A stretch of 37,495 bases of DNA from Alphaproteobacteria bacterium (GCA_031291395.1 JARLJD010000170.1:1-37495), one strand, 5' to 3'. Shown: positions 25,709 to 33,270, counted from the first letter of the stretch. Notes: a model not told the origin generated them from the letters alone. A program made the numbers and translations.

Positions 25709-26772
25709 GATTGATCCTCGTTTTCCTCGTCGATTTCGGACAGCAAATCCCCCTGCCTTCCCGCTGGAACATTCAACCCTATATGTTTATATCCCCCTTC
25801 GGTCAACATGCGTCCCCTTGGGGTGCGTTGGAGGAGGCCTTGCTGGATAAGGTAGGGTTCGATCACTTCTTCCAGCACGTCGCGCTGTTCCGACAAAGCC
25901 GCGCCTAGCGTTTCAACGCCCACCGGCCCGCCGTTGTAATTTTGCGCGATCAGATCGAGATATTTGCGATCCATCGCGTCGAAGCCCAGCCGGTCGACTT
26001 CGAGGCGCGAGAGGGCTTCGTCCGCCGCTTGGGCGTCGATGATTTTATGCCCTGCCACCGCGGCGAAATCGCGCACGCGGCGCAGAAGGCGTCCGGCCAC
26101 GCGGGGGGTGCCACGGGCGCGGCGGGAAATTTCGGCGGCTCCGTCCGGGGACAAGGGCATTTCAAGTTTCGCCGCGGCGCGCGCGATGATTTGCTGCAAT
26201 TCCTCGGGCGTATAGAATTGTAGGCGCAAGGGGATGCCGAAGCGTTCGCGCAAAGGCCGCGTGATCAAGCCGCTGCGCGTCGTCGCGCCGATCAAGGTGA
26301 AGGGCGGCAAATCAATGCGCACTGAACGCGCGGCAGGTCCCTCGCCGATCATCAGGTCGAGCTGAAAATCTTCCATCGCCGGATAAAGAATTTCCTCGAC
26401 CGGCGGGCTGAGGCGGTGGATTTCGTCGATGAACAAAACGTCATGCGGCTGCAAATTGGTCAAAAGCGCTGCCAGATCGCCCGCCCGCGCGATTACAGGG
26501 CCGGAAGTCCCGCGAAACCCGACGCCAAGTTCGCGGGCGATAATCTGCGCCAACGTGGTTTTGCCGAGGCCGGGCGGGCCGAACAACAACGTATGATCCA
26601 GTGCTTGCCCCCGTTGCTTTGCTGCCGCGATGAAGATTTTCAAATTCGCGCGCAGGGCGGGCTGGCCCGTGAAATCGTCGAGCATTTGCGGGCGCAGGGC
26701 GACATCCGGCGCGTCATGTGGCAGGGGGGCGGGTTGGACGAGGCGGTCGGGGGATTGAGCGGGTTGCTTCAT
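25705..26772 (-). CDS. ruvB: Holliday junction helicase motor RuvB
   Basis: A 355-residue AAA+ ATPase driving branch migration with RuvA. It has [11 protein letters not shown], Walker [15 protein letters not shown], Walker [10 protein letters not shown], the [18 protein letters not shown] sensor/arginine-finger block, and the C-terminal winged-helix domain ([18 protein letters not shown]). The frame is open 14 codons further upstream, but the ATG at 26772 overlaps the end of the upstream membrane-protein gene as ATGA and gives the normal alphaproteobacterial N-terminus, so I chose it. The C-terminal tail is acidic ([10 protein letters not shown]). Confidence 0.96.
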   Translation of the reverse strand: MKQPAQSPDRLVQPAPLPHDAPDVALRPQMLDDFTGQPALRANLKIFIAAAKQRGQALDHTLLFGPPGLGKTTLAQIIARELGVGFRGTSGPVIARAGDLAALLTNLQPHDVLFIDEIHRLSPPVEEILYPAMEDFQLDLMIGEGPAARSVRIDLPPFTLIGATTRSGLITRPLRERFGIPLRLQFYTPEELQQIIARAAAKLEMPLSPDGAAEISRRARGTPRVAGRLLRRVRDFAAVAGHKIIDAQAADEALSRLEVDRLGFDAMDRKYLDLIAQNYNGGPVGVETLGAALSEQRDVLEEVIEPYLIQQGLLQRTPRGRMLTEGGYKHIGLNVPAGRQGDLLSEIDEENEDQS

Positions 26773-27350
26773 AAGGAAACCTGTAAGATTCGACGCCGCC
26801 CAAGCGCCATACACACAAATGCTGCCTCCAATACCACAACCGTCATCGGATGCAGTACGTTAATGAGAGAAAATTTCTCCATAGCAAGCAGCGCAAATAA
26901 GCCCCCAGAGCCATCCAATCCATATAAAAGCAACGTTTCCTGATGCGGTTTCGCGTATGATTTACGAAAAGTGGGATAGAAACCAAGGGCATCGATCATA
27001 GACGCCAGAATCACCGCCAACAAAGCATTGCTTGTAAAACACCACAGGGGAATAATGGACAACGCCGCGACAAAAGCGGCCACATCGCTTTTCCTAATGT
27101 TCTTTTCACCCTGAACAAGAGCGCAAATCGCCACCCCCAAACAAGCGATCGCGCCGAATCCCGCAAACCATGCGCCGGCACCTGCATGATCACTATACTG
27201 CGCAGCGAAAATGATTCCGTCGAGGAGCACCCAGACGATCCATGTCAACGCATGCGGCTTGGTGCGTTTTTTGTAAATGTCCCAGAAATAGGGCGCAAAG
27301 CCGCTGCAACTAAACACAACGGAAAGTGTGCCGAAAACTTCCTTCATCAT
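26769..27350 (-). CDS. Polytopic membrane protein inserted between ruvA and ruvB
   Basis: A 193-residue integral membrane protein with about six to seven hydrophobic helices. Near the N-terminus it has [20 protein letters not shown], with a Pro-x6-Thr-x-Pro pattern and WIVWVL that recalls PQ-loop/SemiSWEET-like transporters. This resemblance is weak and the family is not assigned. Its start overlaps the ruvA stop and its stop overlaps the ruvB start, both as ATGA. ruvA and ruvB are normally adjacent, so this is an unusual passenger that is nevertheless fully coupled. Either of two adjacent ATG codons could be the start. Confidence 0.8.
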   Translation of the reverse strand: MMKEVFGTLSVVFSCSGFAPYFWDIYKKRTKPHALTWIVWVLLDGIIFAAQYSDHAGAGAWFAGFGAIACLGVAICALVQGEKNIRKSDVAAFVAALSIIPLWCFTSNALLAVILASMIDALGFYPTFRKSYAKPHQETLLLYGLDGSGGLFALLAMEKFSLINVLHPMTVVVLEAAFVCMALGRRRILQVSL

Positions 27351-27973
27351 GCCGCGCTGTCCTTTCGGCTCAACTCCAGCAAACTGGCGCGGATCAGCTC
27401 GTCCAGTTTGGCTTCCGGGGCGCGTTGGCTGGCGGAGGCGACTGCGGCGAAGGCTTCGGCGCGGCGGTAGCCGAGGTTCAGTAGGGCTGAAAGCGCGTCT
27501 CGGGCAAGGCTGGGGGGCAAAGGGGGACTAGCGCCCAAACCCGCGTCGCGCTGCGCGGGCGTGGCCAGAAACGCTGGCACTTTGTCTTTCAATTCCGTCA
27601 CCAAGCGCAAAGCCAGTTTCGGCCCTACGCCGTCGGCTTGCGTCAAGGCGGCTTTGTCTTGCGCCGCGATCGCTTGCGCCAATTGGTCGGGCGAGGCGGT
27701 GCTGAGAATGGCCAGCGCCACGCGCGCGCCCACGCCTTGCACGGTGGTCAGCAAGCGAAACCAGTCCTGTTCCTCAGCGTCGGCAAAGCCGTACAGGTTA
27801 ATCGCGTCCTCGCGCACATGGGTTTCGATCCGCAAGGCCGCCGCCTCGCCCACCGCGCCGATTGCGCGCAACGTCCGCGCCGAACACATCACGACATACC
27901 CGACCCCGCCCACGTCCAGAATAACGTGCGCACCGGAAATGCTGTCGATCCTGCCGCTGAGTTTGCCGATCAT
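27347..27973 (-). CDS. ruvA: Holliday junction DNA-binding protein RuvA
   Basis: A 208-residue protein that binds four-way junctions as a tetramer and recruits RuvB. It begins MIGKLSGRIDSISGAHVILD with GVGYVVMCSARTL (domain I OB fold). The helix-hairpin-helix motifs in domain II are LTTVQGVGARVALAILS and LTQADGVGPKLALRLVTELK. The C-terminal RuvB-binding domain III (LLNLGYRRAEAFAAVASAS) is complete. Length is normal. It follows ruvC by 54 bases and overlaps the next membrane-protein gene by four bases. Confidence 0.96.
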   Translation of the reverse strand: MIGKLSGRIDSISGAHVILDVGGVGYVVMCSARTLRAIGAVGEAAALRIETHVREDAINLYGFADAEEQDWFRLLTTVQGVGARVALAILSTASPDQLAQAIAAQDKAALTQADGVGPKLALRLVTELKDKVPAFLATPAQRDAGLGASPPLPPSLARDALSALLNLGYRRAEAFAAVASASQRAPEAKLDELIRASLLELSRKDSAA

Positions 27974-28027
27974 GAGAAACCTGTGGAAGGCTGAAGGTTC
28001 TCTCTTTGTACCCTTTTATTTGCGGGT

Positions 28028-28507
28028 TTAGCAAGCATGATGCGCGTGCGTGATCGCCACGGCCAGCGCGTCGGCGGCGTCGGCGGCGAGTTTTCCCGAT
28101 CCGGGCAGCAAGATCGCGATCATCGCTTGAATCTGGATTTTATCGGCGTGGCCGTGGCCTGTCACCGATTGCTTGATGCGGTTGGCGGCGTATTCGGCAA
28201 CCGTCAGGCCGTTTTGCGCCAAAGCCAGCATCGCGCTGCCCCGCGCCTGTCCCAACAGCAAGGCCGAGCGCGCGTTTTTATTGACGAAAGTTTCCTCAAT
28301 CGCCGCCTCGTCCGGCGCGTAAAGGCGTACGATGTCGGCAAGGCCTTCGGCCAAAGCCAGCAAGCGCAAAGCCATTGGAAACCCCGCGTCCGGATTGATG
28401 CGCCCCGCCGCGATGAAGGACAAACGGTTGTCTTGTTGCGCGATAACGCCCCAGCCGGTATGGCGTAAACCCGGGTCGATGCCAAGGATGCGGCGCGATT
28501 TGATCAT
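28028..28507 (-). CDS. ruvC: Holliday junction endonuclease RuvC
   Basis: A 159-residue dimeric resolvase that cuts four-way junctions. The catalytic acidic residues are visible: Asp11 in ILGIDPGLRHTGWG, Glu in AAIEETFVNKNARSALLLGQ, and the C-terminal pair in LAADAADALAVAITHAH. The VTGHGHADKIQIQAMI segment is typical. The frame allows a GTG five codons upstream, but the ATG at 28507 gives the standard N-terminus. Between it and the preceding deaminase gene lies a MITE-like element, which may carry or block transcription into the ruv genes. Confidence 0.95.
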   Translation of the reverse strand: MIKSRRILGIDPGLRHTGWGVIAQQDNRLSFIAAGRINPDAGFPMALRLLALAEGLADIVRLYAPDEAAIEETFVNKNARSALLLGQARGSAMLALAQNGLTVAEYAANRIKQSVTGHGHADKIQIQAMIAILLPGSGKLAADAADALAVAITHAHHAC

Positions 28508-28544
28508 CTTTCGTAAGCCCACAGGTTATGCGACACATGAATCT

Positions 28545-28758
28545 GCGTTCATAACCCCTCTCCGCCCGCGCTTGCGGGGGGAGAGGGGAAATACCGACAG
28601 TCGAGCAAAAGCAAAAGGTTGGAAGGGGTGAGGTGGGTGGCTGAGGGCGTAAATAATCTCCGCGACCCACCTCACCCCTTTCCTTCTATTGCACCAGTTC
28701 AACGTTCTGTCCCTCCCCTCTCCCCCCGCAAGCGCGGGCGGAGAGGGGTTATGAACGC
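28545..28758. repeat. MITE-like element, family B, copy 2
   Basis: About 214 bases with terminal inverted repeats: left gcgttcataacccctctccg, right its inverse ending ggttatgaacgc. Inside are the same ggggtgaggtggg / cccacctcacccc arms as at 20869-21082. It overlaps the 3' end of the deaminase gene (28699-28758), supplying its last codons and stop. Confidence 0.88.
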
Positions 28759-29295
28759 CGCATTCTTTTTCACAGATTTATGCGTATCGACCGCGATCAG
28801 CCGTGTGCCTGCTTCGGCCAGTTTGATCAGGCCGATTTCGATGCTGTCTTTCCATTTGGCTTTCAGTTTGGCGTAGCGGCGCATCGAATCGACGGGGACG
28901 CAGACTTCAGCAATTTTCAATTCGGCGATAAGCCCCGCGCATATGGCGCACGGCTCCAACGTTACATAAAGCCGTGCGCCCGCAACTTTTTTGCCCTCGC
29001 GCAAGGCTTGCATCAAGGCCAGTTGTTCGGCGCAATTGATCCACAAGGATTTGCCGCCGTCTTGGTAACGTTCCGCGCGGCGGCGATCGACGCCTTCGGC
29101 AAAGCGGTTGGCGGCCGCAGCGATTTCCCGCCCTTTGGCATCGACCAGCACCGCGCCGACGCGCACACTGGGATGAGGGCTGCCGCCTTTGCTGACTGGA
29201 AGCATCGCGACCTGCTCGGCGCGATCCAGCCAACGGCGATGTTCAGCCCATGCGTCGGAGCGGCGGGGGGAAGGCGGGGTGGTTTTTCTGGTCAT
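28699..29295 (-). CDS. CMP/dCMP-type zinc deaminase with repeat-derived C-terminus
   Basis: A 198-residue member of the cytidine/deoxycytidylate deaminase family. The zinc motif is CAE at residues 88-90 (INCAEQLALM) with PCAIC at 115-119 (TLEPCAICAGLI), the catalytic glutamate being Glu90. An N-terminal extension precedes the HPSVRVGAVLVDAKGREIAA strand. The closest feel is to ComEB/dCMP-deaminase-like proteins, but cytidine, dCMP or a modified nucleoside substrate cannot be told apart. Residues 180-198 (FITPLRPRLRGERGGTER) are encoded by the terminal repeat of the MITE-like element, so the natural C-terminus has been replaced. The start overlaps the PIN-toxin stop by one base. Confidence 0.85.
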   Translation of the reverse strand: MTRKTTPPSPRRSDAWAEHRRWLDRAEQVAMLPVSKGGSPHPSVRVGAVLVDAKGREIAAAANRFAEGVDRRRAERYQDGGKSLWINCAEQLALMQALREGKKVAGARLYVTLEPCAICAGLIAELKIAEVCVPVDSMRRYAKLKAKWKDSIEIGLIKLAEAGTRLIAVDTHKSVKKNAAFITPLRPRLRGERGGTER

Positions 29296-29714
29296 CAGTT
29301 CACCAATCGAGCAAATGTGATGAAATCGCGCACGGAAACGATTTTAATTCCGGCGTAGGAAACAAGAGACAGAATATCCGATTTGTCGCCGGAGACGAGG
29401 TAGTCTGCCGCACCGCCTGATGCCAAAGCCAGCAGATAATTGTCGTAAGGATCGGGCGAAATATCGACCGGCGGCAGCGCTTCAACCAGAACGGCGACCT
29501 CTCGCAGTTCGTTGACAAGACGACCGGCGAGCGCGGGTTTCAGGCGCGCGCGGATTTTGGGATAGCGCGTCACCCGCATCAATTCATCAAGCTGCGGCGC
29601 TGCCGTCAACAAATCGAAACGCCCCTGCCGCCAATGCACAAGAAGCTGCGCTGGCAGCGAGGATTCGACCAGCAACGCGCTGACTAGAATATTAGTGTCC
29701 AGCACGACCCGCAT
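29295..29714 (-). CDS. PIN-domain ribonuclease toxin (VapC-like)
   Basis: A 139-residue PIN-domain protein of the putative-toxin branch (COG1569 type). The acidic active-site residues are at the expected places: Asp6 in VVLDTNILVSALL, Glu44 in QLDELMRV, Asp91 in DPYDNYLLALA, and Asp110 in YLVSGDKSDIL. It would cleave RNA when free of its antitoxin. It lies three bases after a ribbon-helix-helix gene and its stop overlaps the deaminase start by one base (TGATG). All four acidic residues are intact, so it is probably active. RNA target unknown. Confidence 0.9.
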   Translation of the reverse strand: MRVVLDTNILVSALLVESSLPAQLLVHWRQGRFDLLTAAPQLDELMRVTRYPKIRARLKPALAGRLVNELREVAVLVEALPPVDISPDPYDNYLLALASGGAADYLVSGDKSDILSLVSYAGIKIVSVRDFITFARLVN

Positions 29715-29717
29715 AGG

Positions 29718-29990
29718 TTACTTCGAGGTTGCTAAGGATTGCCGCATATCGCGGCGAACGGCTTCGCTGGCCTCGGCAATAAGGCTTTGCAAAGCGTCCG
29801 GCGCAAGATCGGCGAATTCGCTTCGCGCGGCGGCAACGGTCTGGTCGAACACGCGCCATTTAACGGCATCTTCGATAAATTTCGATAAATCGCCCTTCTT
29901 AAGGCCGCGCTGAGCTAAAAGGCTTCGCACGATAATATCGGTTTCCTTTGAGACAACGACCGTCCAGCGCGTTGTGACATCACTGCTCAT
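29718..29990 (-). CDS. Ribbon-helix-helix antitoxin
   Basis: A 90-residue protein with an N-terminal beta strand and helix pair of the RHH type (TRWTVVVSKETDIIVRSLLA, then GLKKGDLSKFIEDAVKWRVF) and a helical tail that would bind the PIN toxin. The frame is open 21 codons upstream, but a GAGGAA ribosome site sits just before the ATG at 29990. It is the first gene of the pair with the toxin 3 bases downstream, the standard antitoxin-toxin order. It should bind its own promoter in the divergent gap with kdsD. Confidence 0.85.
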   Translation of the reverse strand: MSSDVTTRWTVVVSKETDIIVRSLLAQRGLKKGDLSKFIEDAVKWRVFDQTVAAARSEFADLAPDALQSLIAEASEAVRRDMRQSLATSK

Positions 29991-30002
29991 GGATTCCTCA
30001 TT

Positions 30003-30032
30003 GATAAGCGTATAAACACCTATCATCTTATC
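30003..30032. promoter_or_regulatory. Candidate operator of the toxin-antitoxin pair
   Basis: Inverted repeat GATAAG (30003-30008) and CTTATC (30027-30032) separated by 18 bases. It overlaps a minus-strand -10-like TTATAC and lies just upstream of the antitoxin ATG, in the divergent gap before kdsD. It is the natural place for RHH autorepression, but the match is short. Confidence 0.35.
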
Positions 30033-30108
30033 CACCTGTCTGGCTTTGCGCAAGTAGCTTTTCCCAAATTATTTTTGTCCCACGCCTTTTTCGTGATAAA
30101 CCCCCCGC

Positions 30109-31098
30109 ATGATGAAAACTTCCGCGCAATTAAAACCGATGAGCGATTTTGAAATCTTGCATGCCGCAGCGCATGTGCTTACTGCCGAAAGCCATGCTTT
30201 GAAGGCGCTCGCCGATACGCTTGACGATAATCTTGTCAAAGCGGTGCAAACGCTGGTGGCCTGTGAGGGTCGCGTGATTGTCAGCGGCATGGGCAAAAGC
30301 AGCCATGTGGCGCGCAAAATCGCCGCGACCATGGCCTCGACGGGAACGCCCGCTTATTTCGTGCATCCGGGCGAGGCTAGCCACGGCGATCTGGGCATGA
30401 TCATGCCGGAAGACGTCGTTTTGGCTTTATCCAATTCGGGCGAGACGGCGGAGCTTTCCGATCTGATCCACTATACGCGGCGTTTTTCAATTCCCTTGAT
30501 CGCCATAACCTCGCGCGCCAACAGTTCGTTGGGCGGAGCGGCGGATATTACGTTGCAGCTTCCGCCGGAGCCTGAAGTCTGCCCGATGGGGCTTGCGCCC
30601 ACCACGTCGACGACGATGATGCTGGCGCTGGGCGATGCGATCGCGATCGCGGTTTTGGACAGCAAAGGTTTTACCGCCGACGATTACCGCAATTTTCATC
30701 CCGGCGGCAAATTGGGCAAAATGCTTTTGCGTGCGCGCGATGTCATGCGCAAGGAAGACGAAATTCCTTTGGTCGCAATAACCGATAAAATGGCGCAGGT
30801 TCTTGTCGTCATGACGCAGAAAAGTTTGGGCTGCGCGGGCGTGACCGACGAGGCGGGCAAATTGGTTGGCATCATCACCGACGGCGATTTGCGCCGCCAT
30901 ATGAGCAACGACCTGCCCTCTTTGGTCGCACAGCAAGTGATGACGAAATCCCCCCAGACCGTCGCCCCCGCCCTTCTGGCGGCCGAGGCGCTGAAAATCC
31001 TGAACGACAAAAAACGCACGCAACTATTCGTCGTCGAAGAAGGCAAGCCGATAGGCGTTTTGCATATTCACGATTTGTTGCGGGCGGGGATCGCATAG
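30109..31098 (+). CDS. kdsD: D-arabinose-5-phosphate isomerase (KdsD/KpsF)
   Basis: A 329-residue enzyme converting ribulose-5-phosphate to arabinose-5-phosphate, the first step of Kdo synthesis for lipopolysaccharide. The SIS sugar-isomerase domain is at about 40-175 (VIVSGMGKSSHVARKIAAT, HPGEASHGDLGMI, ALSNSGETAEL, PTTSTTMMLALGDA). It is followed by FHPGGKLGKMLL and two CBS domains (DVMRKEDEIPLV onward; VMTKSPQTVAPALLA onward). Length is normal and the frame is intact. The last 122 bases are duplicated downstream at 31909-32030, with the cyclodipeptide synthase gene in between, so the 3' end may have come in with the insertion. In many alphaproteobacteria lpt genes follow; here they do not. 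Confidence 0.96.
   Translation: MMKTSAQLKPMSDFEILHAAAHVLTAESHALKALADTLDDNLVKAVQTLVACEGRVIVSGMGKSSHVARKIAATMASTGTPAYFVHPGEASHGDLGMIMPEDVVLALSNSGETAELSDLIHYTRRFSIPLIAITSRANSSLGGAADITLQLPPEPEVCPMGLAPTTSTTMMLALGDAIAIAVLDSKGFTADDYRNFHPGGKLGKMLLRARDVMRKEDEIPLVAITDKMAQVLVVMTQKSLGCAGVTDEAGKLVGIITDGDLRRHMSNDLPSLVAQQVMTKSPQTVAPALLAAEALKILNDKKRTQLFVVEEGKPIGVLHIHDLLRAGIA
30977..31098 (+). repeat. Direct repeat, left copy (kdsD 3' end)
   Basis: Last 122 bases of kdsD. By hand alignment it differs from the right copy (31909-32030) at 8 positions and has no gaps: three just inside the left edge, one in the middle (gaa to gac), and four in the last ten bases, including TAG versus TGA as stop. Offset between copies is exactly 932 bases. 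Confidence 0.92.
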
Positions 31099-31155
31099 AA
31101 TAGACGAAGCTTAATTTTTTTAAAAAAATGGACACGGACCAAATAATGGTGCGAA

Positions 31156-31866
31156 ATGACAGCTTACAAAGTTATCGTTTGCAACAGCCCTCATTGGCGA
31201 CAGCATGAAGCTGTTACGCTGGGAGTAAGCGTGCCAAGCCCAAACTGGCAAGGAGACAAACTTGCTTCTATCCTTAACTTCGCTGCGGCCAATTTTCAAA
31301 TCATACGAATCGATGTTTCAGATGCTCTTTATCGCCACGGATTTATAGCGCAAGGCTTAACTGATTCCGATGCTCTTTGCCGCGCAAACAATATGGGCGC
31401 AAAGTGGCTGGAACAAAACGCCGACGCAATCGGAAGTTTGCGCATAAAACCCATGATCGTGCGTTGGGCGGAGTGGTATTCTCATCCTGATTACCAAGAA
31501 ACTTTGGCTGGCTTTCAAAGCGCCTATGATTCAAACAGCGTTCTGAAAAACGCTCTTCAAAACGATATAATGGCGTTCTATCGAAGGAGAAACAGGCCTG
31601 CAACTGAAAAAGAATTTGCGGGGAGCCTGAACTTTTTCATTGAAGAGTTGGCGGTTATCACTATTCAAACGCGGGAGCTTCCCGGGGTAAAATTTTATCC
31701 TGGGTATGAACCGCATTCCTTCAAAATTGTAAAAAGCGGCTTAGTGCCGGAAGCCCCGTCCGGCCTTAATAAAGAACAGTTTGCAAGACTGAAATTTCAA
31801 AGCCGTCCGAATAACCGGCCTAAAACCACGCTCAAACACAAGCATTTTCTGGGAGCGGGCATGTAA
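31156..31866 (+). CDS. Probable tRNA-dependent cyclodipeptide synthase (CDPS)
   Basis: A 236-residue protein that I align by eye with AlbC-type cyclodipeptide synthases, which use two aminoacyl-tRNAs to make a cyclic dipeptide. The nucleophile region AVTLGVSVPSPNW places Ser25 at the AlbC Ser37 position. LNFAAANFQIIRIDVSDALY matches the AlbC segment after it. HPDYQETLAGFQSAY matches the PEYRAVRERTDRAF region. LNFFIEELAVI matches LNYVLAEAPLF, with Glu164 at the catalytic Glu182 but Phe160 in place of Tyr178. LPGVKFYPGYEP has a Tyr-Pro pair suggesting the XYP subfamily. The basic C-terminal tail is unusual. No transmembrane segment. The gene is AT-richer than kdsD and flanked by a 122-bp direct repeat, consistent with acquisition. 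Product unknown. Confidence 0.82.
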   Translation: MTAYKVIVCNSPHWRQHEAVTLGVSVPSPNWQGDKLASILNFAAANFQIIRIDVSDALYRHGFIAQGLTDSDALCRANNMGAKWLEQNADAIGSLRIKPMIVRWAEWYSHPDYQETLAGFQSAYDSNSVLKNALQNDIMAFYRRRNRPATEKEFAGSLNFFIEELAVITIQTRELPGVKFYPGYEPHSFKIVKSGLVPEAPSGLNKEQFARLKFQSRPNNRPKTTLKHKHFLGAGM

Positions 31867-31908
31867 GGCGCTTTTCAGTGTTCTCCTCTCATACTGTTCC
31901 CGTCCATT

Positions 31909-32030
31909 TGGCGGCGTATGCGCTGAAAATCCTGAACGACAAAAAACGCACGCAACTATTCGTCGTCGAAGACGGCAAGCCGATAGGCGTTTTGCATATT
32001 CACGATTTGTTGCGGGCGGGGATTGCGTGA
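31909..32030 (+). pseudogene. Detached second copy of the kdsD 3' end
   Basis: The 122 bases repeat the end of kdsD and still read ALKILNDKKRTQLFVVEDGK, then PIGVLHIHDLLRAGIA and TGA in frame, but no start or upstream SIS domain is attached. The Glu-to-Asp change and the different stop codon show that it is not a fresh copy. It is most simply the original kdsD end, displaced when the DNA between the two copies was inserted. Confidence 0.88.
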
Positions 32031-32058
32031 GAGAGCCGCCCGTAAAGCGTGAAGAATC

Positions 32059-32979
32059 TTATGTAAGAGCTAGCCCGCGCAACGCAGGCTTGGATCCGCT
32101 GTAAATTATAGTGCCCGCCCCCTCATCGGAAAGCACTTCGGCGAGAATCGTATTGGGCGAGCGTCCATCTAGAATGACGACAGCGCCCCCCGGTAATGCT
32201 TTCGCCGTCCTTCCCGCAGACCCTGTCTTTGCAATCATGCCCCCTTTGATGACCCCCTTATTTATCAGCCCCTCAATGTCATTGACGTGTATTTCGGGGA
32301 TTTATTTTCCCTCCGCATCCAGAACGCCGGGTATATCCGAACACAAAATAAAACGCTTCACTTTCAAGTGCTCGGCAATCGCAGCGGCAACATCGTCGGC
32401 GTTTACATTAAGGCGATTTTCCTGTCCGTTGGAATCCCGATTTTGGCAGATTGGATAGATAATGGGTATGTAGGACGCAAAATCATCTGCCGACCAGTCG
32501 TCTAAACAACTGCCCTCGCTCACTACGGGCAAATGGCCGGTAAATCCCCCCAGATCACGGCCACACGAGGTGGCGACGATGTTTTGTTTGTAACCCGCCG
32601 CACCTACAGGAATAATATCGTGACCAACATTACGAAACGTTTCTACAATATCGCGATTTAAGCACCCCAGAGAATCATCGGTCGCTTCTAAGGTGTTTTG
32701 ATCTGTGATGCGCAATCCCGTTTTTTGATCGCGCTTTATTTCTTTGCCCAGAGCTTCCAATTTAGCATCAACCTGTTTGCCGCCGCTGTGGACAACGACT
32801 ACGCTAAGCCTTATAAATTCTTTTAAGCATATAACTTGTTTGGCGATATTAAGGACAACCTTCGGAGCTTCAGCCAAAGCCCCTCCGAATTTTACAACAA
32901 TACGGGATCCCTCATAAAACTTTCTCCACTTCATTGTTTCTTCGAGTACATTAAACCAGTCGATCTCATGTGACGTCAT
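32059..32979 (-). pseudogene. Acetylglutamate-kinase-like gene interrupted by one in-frame stop
   Basis: An amino-acid-kinase family protein related to ArgB. The first part (225 residues) has RIVVKFGGALAE, VVVVHSGGKQVDAKLEALGK, GLRITDQNTLEAT, LNVNADDVAAAIAEHL and SDIPGVLDAEGK. A TAA at 32304-32302 follows, then the same frame continues for 80 residues with IPEIHVNDIEGLINKGVIKG, GGMIAK and VVILDGRSPNTILAEVLSDE, exactly what the family has after DxxGK-L-IP. A single base (TTA Leu to TAA) explains the break. The ATG at 32979 has AAGGAGA upstream. It is either a recent pseudogene or a sequencing error. Several active-site positions differ from true ArgB, so it may be a paralogue with another acyl-amino-acid substrate. 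Confidence 0.8.
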
Positions 32980-33191
32980 CAAATTTCTCCTTCACTATGC
33001 CATAAGCTGTTTGTTTTTTTGCAAAACGCGTCTTTATGCACCGCTTTATTAAGAAAGCTAGGCAGAACCTCGGCTTTTGTCCAGTTTCTTCCTCCGAAGC
33101 GCGAGTTGATGGGGGCGCCAAAACCGGTGTGAGCTGCGTGATTTGAAATGGTGATGTTTTTGCCGAATCGTATGTTCCCTGATGGAATCAA
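32979..33191 (-). CDS. Short ORF coupled to the ArgB-like gene, possibly a remnant
   Basis: A 70-residue frame from a TTG, ending in TGA that overlaps the ArgB-like ATG by one base (TGATG). The N-terminal part (IPSGNIRFGKNITISNHAAH) has a periodic I-x-x-G look that could be a left-handed beta-helix remnant, and the rest has GFGAPINSRFGGRNWTKAEV. There is no ATG, the frame is open only about ten codons further up, and I do not recognise the protein. It may be the 3' end of a gene whose start has been lost. Confidence 0.3.
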   Translation of the reverse strand: MIPSGNIRFGKNITISNHAAHTGFGAPINSRFGGRNWTKAEVLPSFLNKAVHKDAFCKKTNSLWHSEGEI

Positions 33192-33270
33192 AACCCTGTT
33201 ATTCTTACAAATATTTTCCTATCCTTACATGGGAAGGCAACCGACTTTCATTAACCGTTTGGAGTGAATC

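Noticed and set aside
29295-29990. Antitoxin or toxin gene degraded
   Set aside because: Both frames are intact, the PIN acidic residues are all present and the antitoxin has a good ribosome site, so the pair looks functional.
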